Shown one piece after another: positions 24,033 through 32,749 of a DNA stretch of 59,344 nt. The notes under the pieces were generated by a model. It had not been told where the DNA came from. It made no database searches and saw only the letters and a list, made by a program, of their open reading frames with translations. Source of the DNA: CAYTAP01 sp964435775 (lineage in GTDB: Bacteria; Planctomycetota; Phycisphaerae; Tepidisphaerales; Tepidisphaeraceae); assembly GCA_964435775.1 (NCBI GenBank), contig CAYTAP010000005.1, positions 1 to 59,344 on the forward strand, read 5' to 3'. Position 1 is the first letter of the stretch. Each line of letters starts with the position of its first letter. Position numbers and translations under genes: made by a program.

Positions 24033-25068
24033 GTTCAAGCAGAGCGCGGCGGGAGGCTTCGAGCAATTCGGCCTTCCACTGCCCTGTGGGGAGGGGCAAC
24101 TGGGCGTAGCCGATCAGTCGGCGCATGACTTCGCAGGCGGCGTAGCGGGCAAGCCATTGGCGATTAAGTGAAGCGGGGTCATAGCCATTCAAGAAGCGCT
24201 CCGCCTGATCCCAGGGGAGCCGTGCCAGGCGCAGATGGGCGATGCAGATGCCCAGGTCAAACTCCGGGTCTCCAAAAAAGCAGAACTCCGGGTCGATGAT
24301 CCGGATGCCGTCATCGGTTTGGAGCCAACTGCCGGGGAAGAAATCGCCGTGAAGGAGTGCGGGTCCGTCGGCAAGATAGCGTTCGCCGGTTTCCTGGACG
24401 CGTTGACGGTAGACGGCATCACCGCGGAGGCGCTGGGAGATGGGGATGAGCGCGGGGTCGATGGACGTGAGGTCAAGCCCGTTGCTTTCCTGAAGAGGGA
24501 TGACATACATGTGCTGATGGTTCAGTTCGCGCATGGCGCGATTGGTTAGTCGCGGGTTCGCCGATCCGCGTGTCCCGTCGTGAAGTGACCGCAAGTAGCG
24601 GCCAAGCTGGCGAAGGGTGATGTCAGGCAGGCGTTGACCGGCGTAGGTGGAGGTCAGGTCGCTTGCAGCGCCGAGGTCTTCGAGGGCAAGCGTGCGCGTG
24701 GCCGGATCGGCAGCCAGGAGGCGTGGCATTTGCGATGCCACGTCGGGAAGCGCGGCGATCTGCTGGTAGAAGAGCATTTCGGAAATCGCGCGATCCCACG
24801 GCGCGGCGATGAAATCATATTTTTCAACCCAGGGGCGCGATTGCTTGAGGATGACCGGGCGAATGCCATCGCCATCCTGAATGCGCACGCGGAGGGTGAG
24901 GTTCATGTTTCCCTGGCCGGCTTTATCGCAGGAGAGGATGCGGGAATGGGGTGTGAAGATGCCAAGGGACTCAAGCAGGCGGCGGGCGGAGGCGGCGTCT
25001 CCGGCGGACAGCCAGGGGAAATCGGGGTTGTCGCGGAGGGCCTGTGCTTTGAGGGTTGAATCGGTCAT
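24004..25068 (-). CDS. APH-fold kinase, 5-methylthioribose-kinase-like
   Basis: The 354-residue protein has the aminoglycoside/choline kinase fold. LLHGDFFPGSWLQT holds the catalytic HGD, and GIRIIDPEFCFFGDPEFDLG holds the metal-binding Asp. The IDPEF-x-F-x-G-x-x-x-FD arrangement is closest to methylthioribose kinase (MtnK), which has HGDLHTGS and IDPEFAFYG. An N-terminal phosphate loop around KAGQGNMNLTLRV fits too. Methionine salvage is therefore possible, but no mtnA is adjacent and other small-molecule substrates are possible. The ATG overlaps the pseudopilin stop (ATGA), so the two are translationally coupled. Confidence 0.75.
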   Translation of the reverse strand: MTDSTLKAQALRDNPDFPWLSAGDAASARRLLESLGIFTPHSRILSCDKAGQGNMNLTLRVRIQDGDGIRPVILKQSRPWVEKYDFIAAPWDRAISEMLFYQQIAALPDVASQMPRLLAADPATRTLALEDLGAASDLTSTYAGQRLPDITLRQLGRYLRSLHDGTRGSANPRLTNRAMRELNHQHMYVIPLQESNGLDLTSIDPALIPISQRLRGDAVYRQRVQETGERYLADGPALLHGDFFPGSWLQTDDGIRIIDPEFCFFGDPEFDLGICIAHLRLARLPWDQAERFLNGYDPASLNRQWLARYAACEVMRRLIGYAQLPLPTGQWKAELLEASRRALLELNVANLFQP

Positions 25069-25979
25069 GGGCGATAGAAGTTGGCCGGGTTGTATTGTTC
25101 GGGGTAGGCGGCGTGATCGTTGACGCCGAACCACGTTTGTTCGATGGGGTCGTGGAGCTGGGTCATGTAGCCGTCGCGGTCGTGATAGCTTCGGGTTTCG
25201 GCGTGGCCGTCGAGAAAGGCGAAATTGCCGAGGTAGTCGGTGCGTTCCCCGGCGGCGAGTTGATAGACATCCTTGATGGACTGGGTGTGGAAGGTGCTTT
25301 TGTATTCGACGAAGACGACGATTTCGCTGGCGCCCTGGCCGGAGACGGATCGCGCTTGGTTGGCGCGAAGGCCGGCGATGTTGCGGACGATCCAGTCGGC
25401 GGCGGGGAAACCCGGCTTGGCGCGGGTGGCGGCGACGCTTGGGTTGGCCGAGGCCAGGCCGGCGTAAACCTTGGAGCACATGTAGAAATAATTGGGGATC
25501 CAGGAATCGGGCGCGACGAACCCGTCGATGGGGTCGGGACCGGTGCTCGTGTAGGGATCGACGGCGTTATAGTCCGGGCCGCCTGTGGGGCATTGCCAGA
25601 CTTTTTCACTGGCGCCGAGGTATGGCTTGAGGAGATCTCCGATGGTGGGAAGGGTGTAGGTGACGCCGAGTGTCGGGTGGGTGAAAGGCTTCCAAGCGGC
25701 CTGCCCCGTGCCCACTGGAGAGAGCAATGATGTTTTGTTGTTGTAGATCGCTTCGGGAAGCGTGTTGCGGTTTTCAGCGATGTAGCCATTGAGCGCAATG
25801 GACAATTGACGGATGTTGCTGAGGCAGGCGACGACCTGACTGGCCCGGCGGACCTTGTTGAGTACGGGCAGGAGAATGGCGATCAGGATGGCGATGATGC
25901 CGATGACGACGAGGAGCTCAACGAGTGTGAAGGCGCGGCGTGGGGAGACGCTCGCGCGACGAGGGTGGACGTGCATCAT
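25065..25979 (-). CDS. type II/IV pseudopilin-like protein (planctomycete DUF1559-type)
   Basis: The 304-residue protein has a basic leader (HPRRASVSPRRA), then the class III signal FTLVELLVVIGIIAILIAILLP with Glu at +5, and KVRRASQVVACLSNIRQLSIALNGYI after it. The residue before the cleavage site is Ala rather than Gly. Near the C-terminus NFAFLDGHAETRSYHD matches the 'DGH' motif of planctomycete prepilin-like proteins. Such proteins are processed by a prepilin peptidase and anchored by the hydrophobic helix; their roles are mostly unknown. Two adjacent ATGs (25979 and 25976) are possible starts. The kinase gene begins in its stop codon. Confidence 0.88.
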   Translation of the reverse strand: MMHVHPRRASVSPRRAFTLVELLVVIGIIAILIAILLPVLNKVRRASQVVACLSNIRQLSIALNGYIAENRNTLPEAIYNNKTSLLSPVGTGQAAWKPFTHPTLGVTYTLPTIGDLLKPYLGASEKVWQCPTGGPDYNAVDPYTSTGPDPIDGFVAPDSWIPNYFYMCSKVYAGLASANPSVAATRAKPGFPAADWIVRNIAGLRANQARSVSGQGASEIVVFVEYKSTFHTQSIKDVYQLAAGERTDYLGNFAFLDGHAETRSYHDRDGYMTQLHDPIEQTWFGVNDHAAYPEQYNPANFYRP

Positions 25980-26122
25980 GGGGTTGGCTTTCGTGTCGGG
26001 GGATTGCGATTGCAATTGTTCGACTCCTGTAACGGTAGGAGGGGGAGGTTGATGTGTAAAGCACGGGAGGGGGGTGTGGAGGGTGGTTGTAAAAAATGTG
26101 TTGGTTCCTGGGTACAGGAGCA

Positions 26123-26141
26123 CATGGGCGGGCCGCCCATG
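26123..26141. repeat. 19-bp palindrome CATGGGCGG-G-CCGCCCATG
   Basis: This is a perfect palindrome around a central G, in the context ACATGGGCGGG...CATGCCAC. Further copies lie at 32425-32443 (opposite orientation) and 32582-32600. Confidence 0.85.
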
Positions 26142-26345
26142 CCACGGCGAATCAGTGCATCCGGTGCCACAATTGGTGTCATGATTCAGGCTTGGTGTCG
26201 CCGGTTGTCGCTTGGGTGGCGCATCGGATAAAGTAGGCGCGGAAAGAACCGGCGGGAATGTGGATCCGGTGTGAATTGCGGATTTGTGGCTCAATCGTTG
26301 CGAACAACATCTTCATATTGTGCTCGTTGGACGGGTTGGCGTTGG

Positions 26346-26996
26346 ATGGCGTCGATCGCCGGGGCCTCGCGTGTGCGCGGGGGCGCTGGGGTGGTCATGG
26401 TGGCGCTGCTGCTTGTGATGGTGTCGGGATGCGCGACGATTCGGGTGACGGACCCGGCGCAGACTGCGACAGAGCAGTATTTGATGTCGGTGGCGGCGAC
26501 GAAAGCGGTTGACCAGTTGTCAGCCGAGGCGCTGCGGGATCGAAGCGTGTATGTCGATTCGACGTATCTGACGGCCGCGACGCAGCCGAGCGCGATCCAC
26601 TCATACATGCTGGGGGAATTGCGGGCGAAACTGCTGCTGAGCGGCGTGCGGCTGGTCGATCGGCGGGATCAGGCGCAGATCATTCTCGAGGTGCGCAGCC
26701 AGGCGTCGAGCGTGGACCGGCTGGAATATCTGCTCGGTTTGCCGGCGTTTTACGCCCCGGGTGGAACGAGCGCGACGGAGGGGATTGCGGTGGCGACGCC
26801 GGAGCTGGCGATTTACAAGAACACGCGCCAATCGGGGTATGCATCCATTGCATTTGTGGCGTACTGGGCGAAGACCGGGGAGCTGGTGGCGAGTTCTGGC
26901 CCGTTTGTCGGGCGGACGTTCCGCGTGGATTATTTCATCTTCGGCTACAACGCACGGACGATCGGGAACATTCCGACGACGGATTCCGATCGGTGA
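26346..26996 (+). CDS. lipoprotein of the DUF6655 type
   Basis: The 216-residue protein has a hydrophobic signal with lipobox MVSGC (acylation at Cys29 from the chosen start), followed by a beta-rich soluble domain. Recognisable stretches are VDPAQTATEQYL-like IRVTDPAQTATEQYLMS, YVDSTYLTAA, LRAKLLLSGVRLVDRRDQA and PELAIYKNTRQSGYASIAF. The pattern fits DUF6655, a family found mostly in planctomycetes and without known function. The reading frame runs back to 26271; the start at 26346 gives a normal lipoprotein signal. The next gene begins four bases after the stop, so the two probably form one transcript. Confidence 0.7.
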   Translation: MASIAGASRVRGGAGVVMVALLLVMVSGCATIRVTDPAQTATEQYLMSVAATKAVDQLSAEALRDRSVYVDSTYLTAATQPSAIHSYMLGELRAKLLLSGVRLVDRRDQAQIILEVRSQASSVDRLEYLLGLPAFYAPGGTSATEGIAVATPELAIYKNTRQSGYASIAFVAYWAKTGELVASSGPFVGRTFRVDYFIFGYNARTIGNIPTTDSDR

Positions 26997-26999
26997 CGC

Positions 27000-29900
27000 A
27001 TGCCCGACGACGCAGCGCCATCCTCCGCGCCGAATGGATCGCCCACGCCGCCGGTCGGATTGCCCGCACCACCGACCTCATCCTCCCCCGCCGTGGGTAT
27101 GGCTCATGATGATGCGCGCACAAACTCGGGTGACCGCGGCATGAAAAAGCCCGACAAGCGGCGTCACCGCGCCCGGCGGATTCTGCTTCGGGTCGGCGGT
27201 GTTGTGGCGCTGCTGGCGTTTGTCGTCGCCATCGTCGTCCAGATCGTCTTGTGGAGCGATTATCCCCGCCGGCTGGTCTTGTCGCTCGTGCAGAAGGAAA
27301 TGGGGTTGCGCGTCGATGCCAAAAGCCTTTCGACGAGTTGGCTGGGGAATACGACGCTTCACGATGTGACGGTTTCACTGCCGCTGGGGAAAGAGCCATT
27401 TTTAGCGGTGCCGGAGCTGCGGGTCAGTCATACGAACCTGATCATGCTTGCGCTGACGGGATCGCTGGAGCTTGAAAAGGTGGTGGTCGAGCGCCCGAAG
27501 GTGATGGTGCGCCAAGCCGAGTCGGGGCAATGGAATTTGCTTGAGGCGGCGGGCGTGGTCGATCTCGCCACGCAAAAGCCCGCGGAAGGGGACAAGAGTT
27601 CGGGCCCGCCAACCCTTCCGGCGTTGGTGATCGAGGATGCGGCGANNNNNNNNNNTGAGGGGGTGAATGTGTTCGGGAAACCGGCGGGGAAGTTGGTGTA
27701 TCAGTATGACATCGAGGCCCTGCCGCAGGTTCAATTGCGGGGGGAAGTGGCGGTGGGGGGAAATTGGAAACACACGGCGACGTTTGATGTTCAGCGACTG
27801 GGGGCATGGGTTCGGCCTTGGACTCAGGATTGGCCGGAGAATGCTGCGGTGAGGGGGGAATGGTCGGGACAAATGGAAAAGGAGGGGGCGCTCGCCGGGC
27901 GGGTGGATCAATTGCGGCTGTCCGTCAAACAGATTGAAGTGAAGGGAAGCGTGAACATCAGCGAACAGGGGGGCCGTGTCGCCCTTGAGCCGACGCCGCT
28001 GATGATTCAGACCGGGCGGGATGCCGCGTCAAAGGTTATTGCCAATGGCGGGCGGGTGGTCGTGGATGCCGAGGGGGCGCGCGTGAACGGTTTGCGCCTG
28101 GATGCCGCGGGTGGGAATGTGCTGGTGGATGGACATTACAGCATGGCGGACGGGGTGGGTGCGATTGATGCGCTGTGGCGCGATTTGAGTTTGCCGGGCG
28201 ATGTCAGCACCGGCGGGCAATTGACGGCGAAGGTGACTAAGGGTTGGCCGGGCGGGCCGGGGGTGGTGGCGAGCGTGGTGACGACGGGCAAGACGACCTA
28301 TGGGACATGGAACACAACGGTGGCGATTGATGCGAGGGGTCCGGCGTGGTCGGAGATGAATTGGACGCTGCGGGCGCCGACGCTGGCGTTTGAGCCCAAT
28401 GAAAAAGCGCCGGCCGGGGCGGTGTCGGCGGATCGGGTGGGGGAGGACCGCGTGGACGCGGCGCAGGCCAGGGCGCATGCGGATTCGTACCGGGCGAGCG
28501 ATTTGGTGATTCATCTGTCCACGCATGGGAAGACGATCAGTTTGGATGACATGTCGGTGGCGACGGGTGGGGACCTTGCGAAGGGGGCTCGCGTTGCCGG
28601 GCAGGGGGTTTATGACCTGACGAACGGCAAGTGGTGGTTGTATCTGGATTCGGCGGGGTGGCGCGTGGGGAAGTTGGGGACGACGCTTGGAGCGTCGCTC
28701 GATGCGTGGGGAAACCGGGATTATGTCACGCTGAATCAGGCGTATGTGCATTCGGGGGCAATGGAGCTTGTGGCCAAGGGGTATTACGGCTTTGCCTGGG
28801 CGAACCCGGCGTATGTGCATGTTTATGTCAATCATCCGCCGGGCGGCAAAGCGCCGCGCGAGGATGCGCCGTTGCATGGACGGCTGGTCTCCAACGCCTA
28901 CTTGAGCGGCACGGTGTCGCCGATGAAATTGTCGCTGCAAGGGGATTTGAAGGGGCGTGAAATCGCGCTGCTCGGCCATCCTGTGGGAGATGTTTCGGGA
29001 GAACTCGCGGGAGTCGTTGACGAAGGGGGCGTGAAGTTGGGGACGCAGGTCAAGTTGAACGATGGCGTGTGGACTCTGAAGGCGAGCTTTCCGGAATACA
29101 ACAGACGGATGAACGCCAAGGTTTTGCGGGCGTGGGCGTCCGTGAAGGGAGGCTCGCTGGCGAATCTGGGCAAGTCGCTGGGACGGGAGGACTTGGCCGG
29201 GACGGTGGATGGGGATTGGACGATCGATGTCGCGGGTTTCGCGCCCGGCGAGATTTCGATGAGTGGTGAATTGGCGGGGCGGGATATGCGCGTTGGCGCG
29301 ATGACGGCCAAAACAGCATCCGCCAAAAGCTATATTCAGGATGGTCAGTTGCGGATTGATCCGGTGGTTCTGCGCCAAGGGGATCATGAGGGGCGGATCA
29401 ATGCGTCCGTGGCACTGGAATTGGCGCATCCGCGAACCGTTGGGATCGCGGCGGCGGCGGCGGGGTGGCGGGCCGATCTGCCGGCGCTTGAGGCGAATGT
29501 GCTGGTCGATGGCGCGACGCGCGGGCCGCTTCGGCTGGATTTGCTCCAAGGGACTGTCGAGGGAAGCGCCGAAGTGTCGGCGAAGATTGCGGTGCGGGGA
29601 AAAGAGGCGGCGGACGCGGCGTTCAGTATTACCCTTCGGCCGACGGCGGGCCTGCGCGAGGTGAAAGCAGGTGGCGGGATGGGCGCCATGCAAGGAGGCG
29701 CCGTGGTGGGGCAGCGCATCGGTTTGACGAAACTTGATGCGAAAGTGCTCGGTGGAACGGTCAAGGGGAATGCGGCGATCCTCATGGACAGCTTGGCCGA
29801 GGTGGCGGATGTGTGGGGGTGGCAGCGCATCCATGCCAATGTGAAGTGGGATGATTTGCACGCCGCCAGGCTGGCGGAGTTGCTGCCAGCGCATCCGCTT

Positions 29901-30770
29901 CATGACCTGGGCGGAACGTACAGCGGGCAGTTGATCGTGGAGCACACGGATGACCCCAGAGCGCTCGAGCCGCAGCGGCTTCGGTTGCAGCTCAACAGTG
30001 ATGGGGGGCATTTCCGATCGATGCGGATCGGATCGGCGTCCATCTTCGCGTACATCGGCCAGAGGCGGTTTGTGATGTCCAGCGATCCGGATGAACGTTC
30101 GGTCATTCATCTGGCCGGGGGACAGATCGAGCCGTGGATGCGGATTTCCCGGCCGGCGAGGGATTACCAGACGCTCATGCAGTTTACGCTTAGGGACCTC
30201 GACCTCGATCAGATCATTCATATGTTCGACCCGGAGCGCAAGCCGACGCCGGGGCTGGTGAGCGGGTCGGCGACGGTGTTCGGGGACCTGGATCAGACGG
30301 ATCGACTCAATGGAAGCGCGTCGATCAAGGTGACGCATTCCGATTTATTGCACATGCCGGCGCTGAGCCTGTTGTATAATTTGATGAGCGCGGGAAGCGG
30401 CGGCTTGAGCAAGGAACCGTCGGGGTCTGGTTCGCTGGAGGCGCGGCTGGAGGAGGGAAACCTGCAACTGGCGAACCTTCGCTACTTCAATCGGGGGATC
30501 GACGCACATGGCAACATCGTGTTCGGTGATGTCATGGCCTGGCCGCAAACAACGTTGAAGGGAGCTGTGGTGGGGACGGCCAGACCCTTCAAAGACCTCA
30601 AGCTGCCCTTGCTGGCGGACGCCGATCAAATCTTCTCGGTGTTGCAATCGACGCTGACGACGGTGGGCATCGGAGGCACGGCGGCCAAGCCGAATATTTA
30701 CCAGTCGTCGCTGAGCGAGATCGGTCAGGCGTTCAGGGATTTACTGATTGGGGATGCGAAGAAGCAATGA
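27000..30770 (+). CDS. AsmA/TamB-like large membrane-anchored protein
   Basis: This protein of about 1256 residues has a proline-rich cytoplasmic tail, one membrane helix (about 60-85: ILLRVGGVVALLAFVVAIVVQIV) and a very long beta-rich periplasmic part. The N-terminal AsmA pattern is visible (LVQKEMGLRVDAKSLSTSWLGNTTLHDVTV, then PELRVSHTNLIMLALTG and VVVERPKVMV). The C-terminal part shows the AsmA-like end (GSATVFGDLDQTDRLNGSASIKV, then MPALSLLYNLMS and VVGTARPFKDLKLPLL). Relatives form grooves that carry phospholipids between inner and outer membranes. A later ATG at 27141 is an alternative start. A 10-N gap interrupts the gene at about residue 216, yet the frame continues. Confidence 0.85.
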   Translation: MPDDAAPSSAPNGSPTPPVGLPAPPTSSSPAVGMAHDDARTNSGDRGMKKPDKRRHRARRILLRVGGVVALLAFVVAIVVQIVLWSDYPRRLVLSLVQKEMGLRVDAKSLSTSWLGNTTLHDVTVSLPLGKEPFLAVPELRVSHTNLIMLALTGSLELEKVVVERPKVMVRQAESGQWNLLEAAGVVDLATQKPAEGDKSSGPPTLPALVIEDAAXXXXEGVNVFGKPAGKLVYQYDIEALPQVQLRGEVAVGGNWKHTATFDVQRLGAWVRPWTQDWPENAAVRGEWSGQMEKEGALAGRVDQLRLSVKQIEVKGSVNISEQGGRVALEPTPLMIQTGRDAASKVIANGGRVVVDAEGARVNGLRLDAAGGNVLVDGHYSMADGVGAIDALWRDLSLPGDVSTGGQLTAKVTKGWPGGPGVVASVVTTGKTTYGTWNTTVAIDARGPAWSEMNWTLRAPTLAFEPNEKAPAGAVSADRVGEDRVDAAQARAHADSYRASDLVIHLSTHGKTISLDDMSVATGGDLAKGARVAGQGVYDLTNGKWWLYLDSAGWRVGKLGTTLGASLDAWGNRDYVTLNQAYVHSGAMELVAKGYYGFAWANPAYVHVYVNHPPGGKAPREDAPLHGRLVSNAYLSGTVSPMKLSLQGDLKGREIALLGHPVGDVSGELAGVVDEGGVKLGTQVKLNDGVWTLKASFPEYNRRMNAKVLRAWASVKGGSLANLGKSLGREDLAGTVDGDWTIDVAGFAPGEISMSGELAGRDMRVGAMTAKTASAKSYIQDGQLRIDPVVLRQGDHEGRINASVALELAHPRTVGIAAAAAGWRADLPALEANVLVDGATRGPLRLDLLQGTVEGSAEVSAKIAVRGKEAADAAFSITLRPTAGLREVKAGGGMGAMQGGAVVGQRIGLTKLDAKVLGGTVKGNAAILMDSLAEVADVWGWQRIHANVKWDDLHAARLAELLPAHPLHDLGGTYSGQLIVEHTDDPRALEPQRLRLQLNSDGGHFRSMRIGSASIFAYIGQRRFVMSSDPDERSVIHLAGGQIEPWMRISRPARDYQTLMQFTLRDLDLDQIIHMFDPERKPTPGLVSGSATVFGDLDQTDRLNGSASIKVTHSDLLHMPALSLLYNLMSAGSGGLSKEPSGSGSLEARLEEGNLQLANLRYFNRGIDAHGNIVFGDVMAWPQTTLKGAVVGTARPFKDLKLPLLADADQIFSVLQSTLTTVGIGGTAAKPNIYQSSLSEIGQAFRDLLIGDAKKQ
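27646..27655. other. assembly gap (10 N)
   Basis: The gap lies inside the AsmA-like gene. The frame before and after the gap agrees if the missing length is congruent with ten bases. Confidence 0.99.
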
Positions 30771-30890
30771 GAGACGGCGCTGGAATGCTCGGTTTGACAG
30801 AGCATCGCGGGAGTGGGAGAGTGGTTGATTGATCGGCGGATTGTTCATGCCGGCGGATGAGTTGGGTCATGGGGGACGAAACAGCAGGCT

Positions 30891-32381
30891 ATGGTGCATA
30901 CGGTTTATCTTGAGACGTTTGGATGCCAGATGAACGTGCTCGACAGCGAGCTGGTCATGGGGCAGCTTCGCGCGCGGGGGTATCGGGCGGTTGACGAGCG
31001 AGATGACGCGGATGTGGTGTTGTACAACACCTGCTCGGTGCGCGAGCACGCCGAGCAGAAGGTCTGGTCGCGATTGGGGGAGTTGCGCGATGCCAAGCAG
31101 GATCGGCCGGGGCTGGTGATCGGGGTGCTCGGGTGCATGGCCGAGCGGGATGGGGAGAACATTTTCAAGCGATTCCCGCATGTCGATATTTTGTGCGGGC
31201 CGGGGGAATTGGACCGGCTGGTGGGCATGGTGCATAACGCGGTGGTGACGCAACTGCCGGTGCGGGCGAGGCAATCGGCGTTGATGGGATCCAACGCGCG
31301 GCGCTCCTCGACGCGGGAGGCGGCGGAGGATCATCTGGAGTTGCTCGACCTGTCCCGCGCCATATCGCCGGGGGATGAATTGTCACAGGCGTATGTGCGG
31401 ATCACACGCGGCTGCAACAAGTTTTGCACCTACTGCGTGGTGCCGTACACCCGCGGGCCGGAGGTTCATCGGCCGCCGGGGAACATCATTGAGGAAGTGA
31501 AAAAACTGGCGGACGCCGGGGCGCGGGAGGTGACGCTGCTGGGGCAGACGATCAACCATTACGCCTTTGAGCATGGGGATGGACGGACGACGAGCTTCGC
31601 GGAATTGCTGTATCAGGTGCATGAAGCCGCGCCGTCGGTTGCGCGGCTGCGCTTTGTCACGTCATATCCGCGCGATTTCACGGATGAGGCTCTGGCGGCG
31701 ATGCGGGATTGCGAGCGAATCTGCCGGTATCTGCACGTGCCGGCGCAGCATGGGAGCGACCGGATTCTCAAGTTGATGAACCGGGGGTACACGGCCGGTG
31801 AATACTATGAGTTCATCGACCGGGCGCGCGCGATGATGCCGGACATTTCGCTGGCGAGCGATTTCATCGTCGGGTTTCCGACGGAGACCGATGAGGAGTC
31901 GGCGCAGTCGGTGGAATTGCTGCGGCGGTGCCGGTTTAAGAACAGCTTTATTTTCAAGTATTCGGCCCGGCCGGGGACGGTGGCGATTGGGCGGTTCGAG
32001 GATGATGTGCCGGAGGAGGCCAAGCGGCGGCGGAACGGCGAAATGCTCGCGGCGCAGGGGGAAGTGACGGCGGCCAATAACGCTGAGATGGTGGGGAAAA
32101 GGGTGGAGGTGCTCGTGGAGGGGGAGAGCAAACTGGTGAGCCGGCGGGCCGCGTATCCGGCGGCGCCGGGGACGGTGGAACTGGGTTGGGAGAAGCGCGC
32201 CGGGGCGAATGGAATCGATGTGGACACGACGCAGCTCGTCGGGCGGACGCGGGGGGATCAGGTGATCGTGTTCGAGGGGGAGCGGTCGATGAAGGGGGAG
32301 CTGGTCGAAGTGGATCTGGTCGATGCGCGGGGGTTGACCATTTTCGGACGGCTGTCGGCGACAACGGCGGCGATGTCATAG
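30891..32381 (+). CDS. miaB: tRNA 2-methylthio-N6-isopentenyladenosine synthase MiaB
   Basis: The 496-residue radical-SAM enzyme adds a methylthio group to i6A37 of tRNAs reading UNN codons. The MTTase domain has Cys12 (FGCQMN), Cys48 (YNTCSVRE) and Cys82 (LGCMAE) for the auxiliary cluster. The radical-SAM motif CNKFCTYC provides Cys175, Cys179 and Cys182. Other landmarks are YTRGPE, LGQTINHY, LHVPAQHGSD and FIVGFPTETDEE. The C-terminal TRAM-like domain binds tRNA. An insert between about 120 and 160 makes it somewhat longer than the usual 440-470 residues. No miaA is seen in the window. Confidence 0.94.
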   Translation: MVHTVYLETFGCQMNVLDSELVMGQLRARGYRAVDERDDADVVLYNTCSVREHAEQKVWSRLGELRDAKQDRPGLVIGVLGCMAERDGENIFKRFPHVDILCGPGELDRLVGMVHNAVVTQLPVRARQSALMGSNARRSSTREAAEDHLELLDLSRAISPGDELSQAYVRITRGCNKFCTYCVVPYTRGPEVHRPPGNIIEEVKKLADAGAREVTLLGQTINHYAFEHGDGRTTSFAELLYQVHEAAPSVARLRFVTSYPRDFTDEALAAMRDCERICRYLHVPAQHGSDRILKLMNRGYTAGEYYEFIDRARAMMPDISLASDFIVGFPTETDEESAQSVELLRRCRFKNSFIFKYSARPGTVAIGRFEDDVPEEAKRRRNGEMLAAQGEVTAANNAEMVGKRVEVLVEGESKLVSRRAAYPAAPGTVELGWEKRAGANGIDVDTTQLVGRTRGDQVIVFEGERSMKGELVEVDLVDARGLTIFGRLSATTAAMS

Positions 32382-32424
32382 GCATGTCTTCTGCGGAAAA
32401 CATGCGGGCGGCCCTATGAAGTGG

Positions 32425-32443
32425 CATGGGCGGCCCGCCCATG
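32425..32443. repeat. 19-bp palindrome CATGGGCGG-C-CCGCCCATG
   Basis: This is a perfect palindrome, the same element as at 26123 and 32582 but in reverse orientation (flanks GTGG... and ...TTCTTGC). Confidence 0.85.
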
Positions 32444-32581
32444 TTCTTGCGTGTTCGGGAGCAAGTGATTGTTGAGGGTGGATTCAACGCAATTGCACAC
32501 AGCGCTCCATCACCTGGAACGTTGCGGGCATTCAGTGTGGAACTGGGTGGAAATTGGCCAGGCCCGGCGAGTACTCCGAAA

Positions 32582-32600
32582 CATGGGCGGGCCGCCCATG
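32582..32600. repeat. 19-bp palindrome CATGGGCGG-G-CCGCCCATG
   Basis: This is the third copy, oriented like the one at 26123 (flanks A...CCAGG). Confidence 0.85.
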
Positions 32601-32749
32601 CCAGGTCAAACGCATTGCCTGCTACTCCTCTGATGTTTCATGGACCCTGTTTGTGAAGCCGCTCAGATTTGCCCGCGCGGATGGGGTTGGGGCATGGTAT
32701 GATGCGGCGGAGCATCATTGATTCGTCAATCCACTTCGGGAGGCAGGTC

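Larger units (their letters stand above)
32382..32749. other. intergenic region with two palindromes
   Basis: The 368 bases between miaB and the pilin-tailed secreted protein hold no convincing gene. They carry two copies of the CATGGGCGG palindrome in opposite orientation, 138 bases apart, and a partial relative at about 32399-32416 (AACATGCGGGCGGCCC). Confidence 0.65.

Noticed and set aside
28029..30338. 769-codon open frame opposite the AsmA-like gene
   Set aside because: An Arg/His/Pro-rich translation without domains; the sense frame has a membrane helix and AsmA patterns at both ends.
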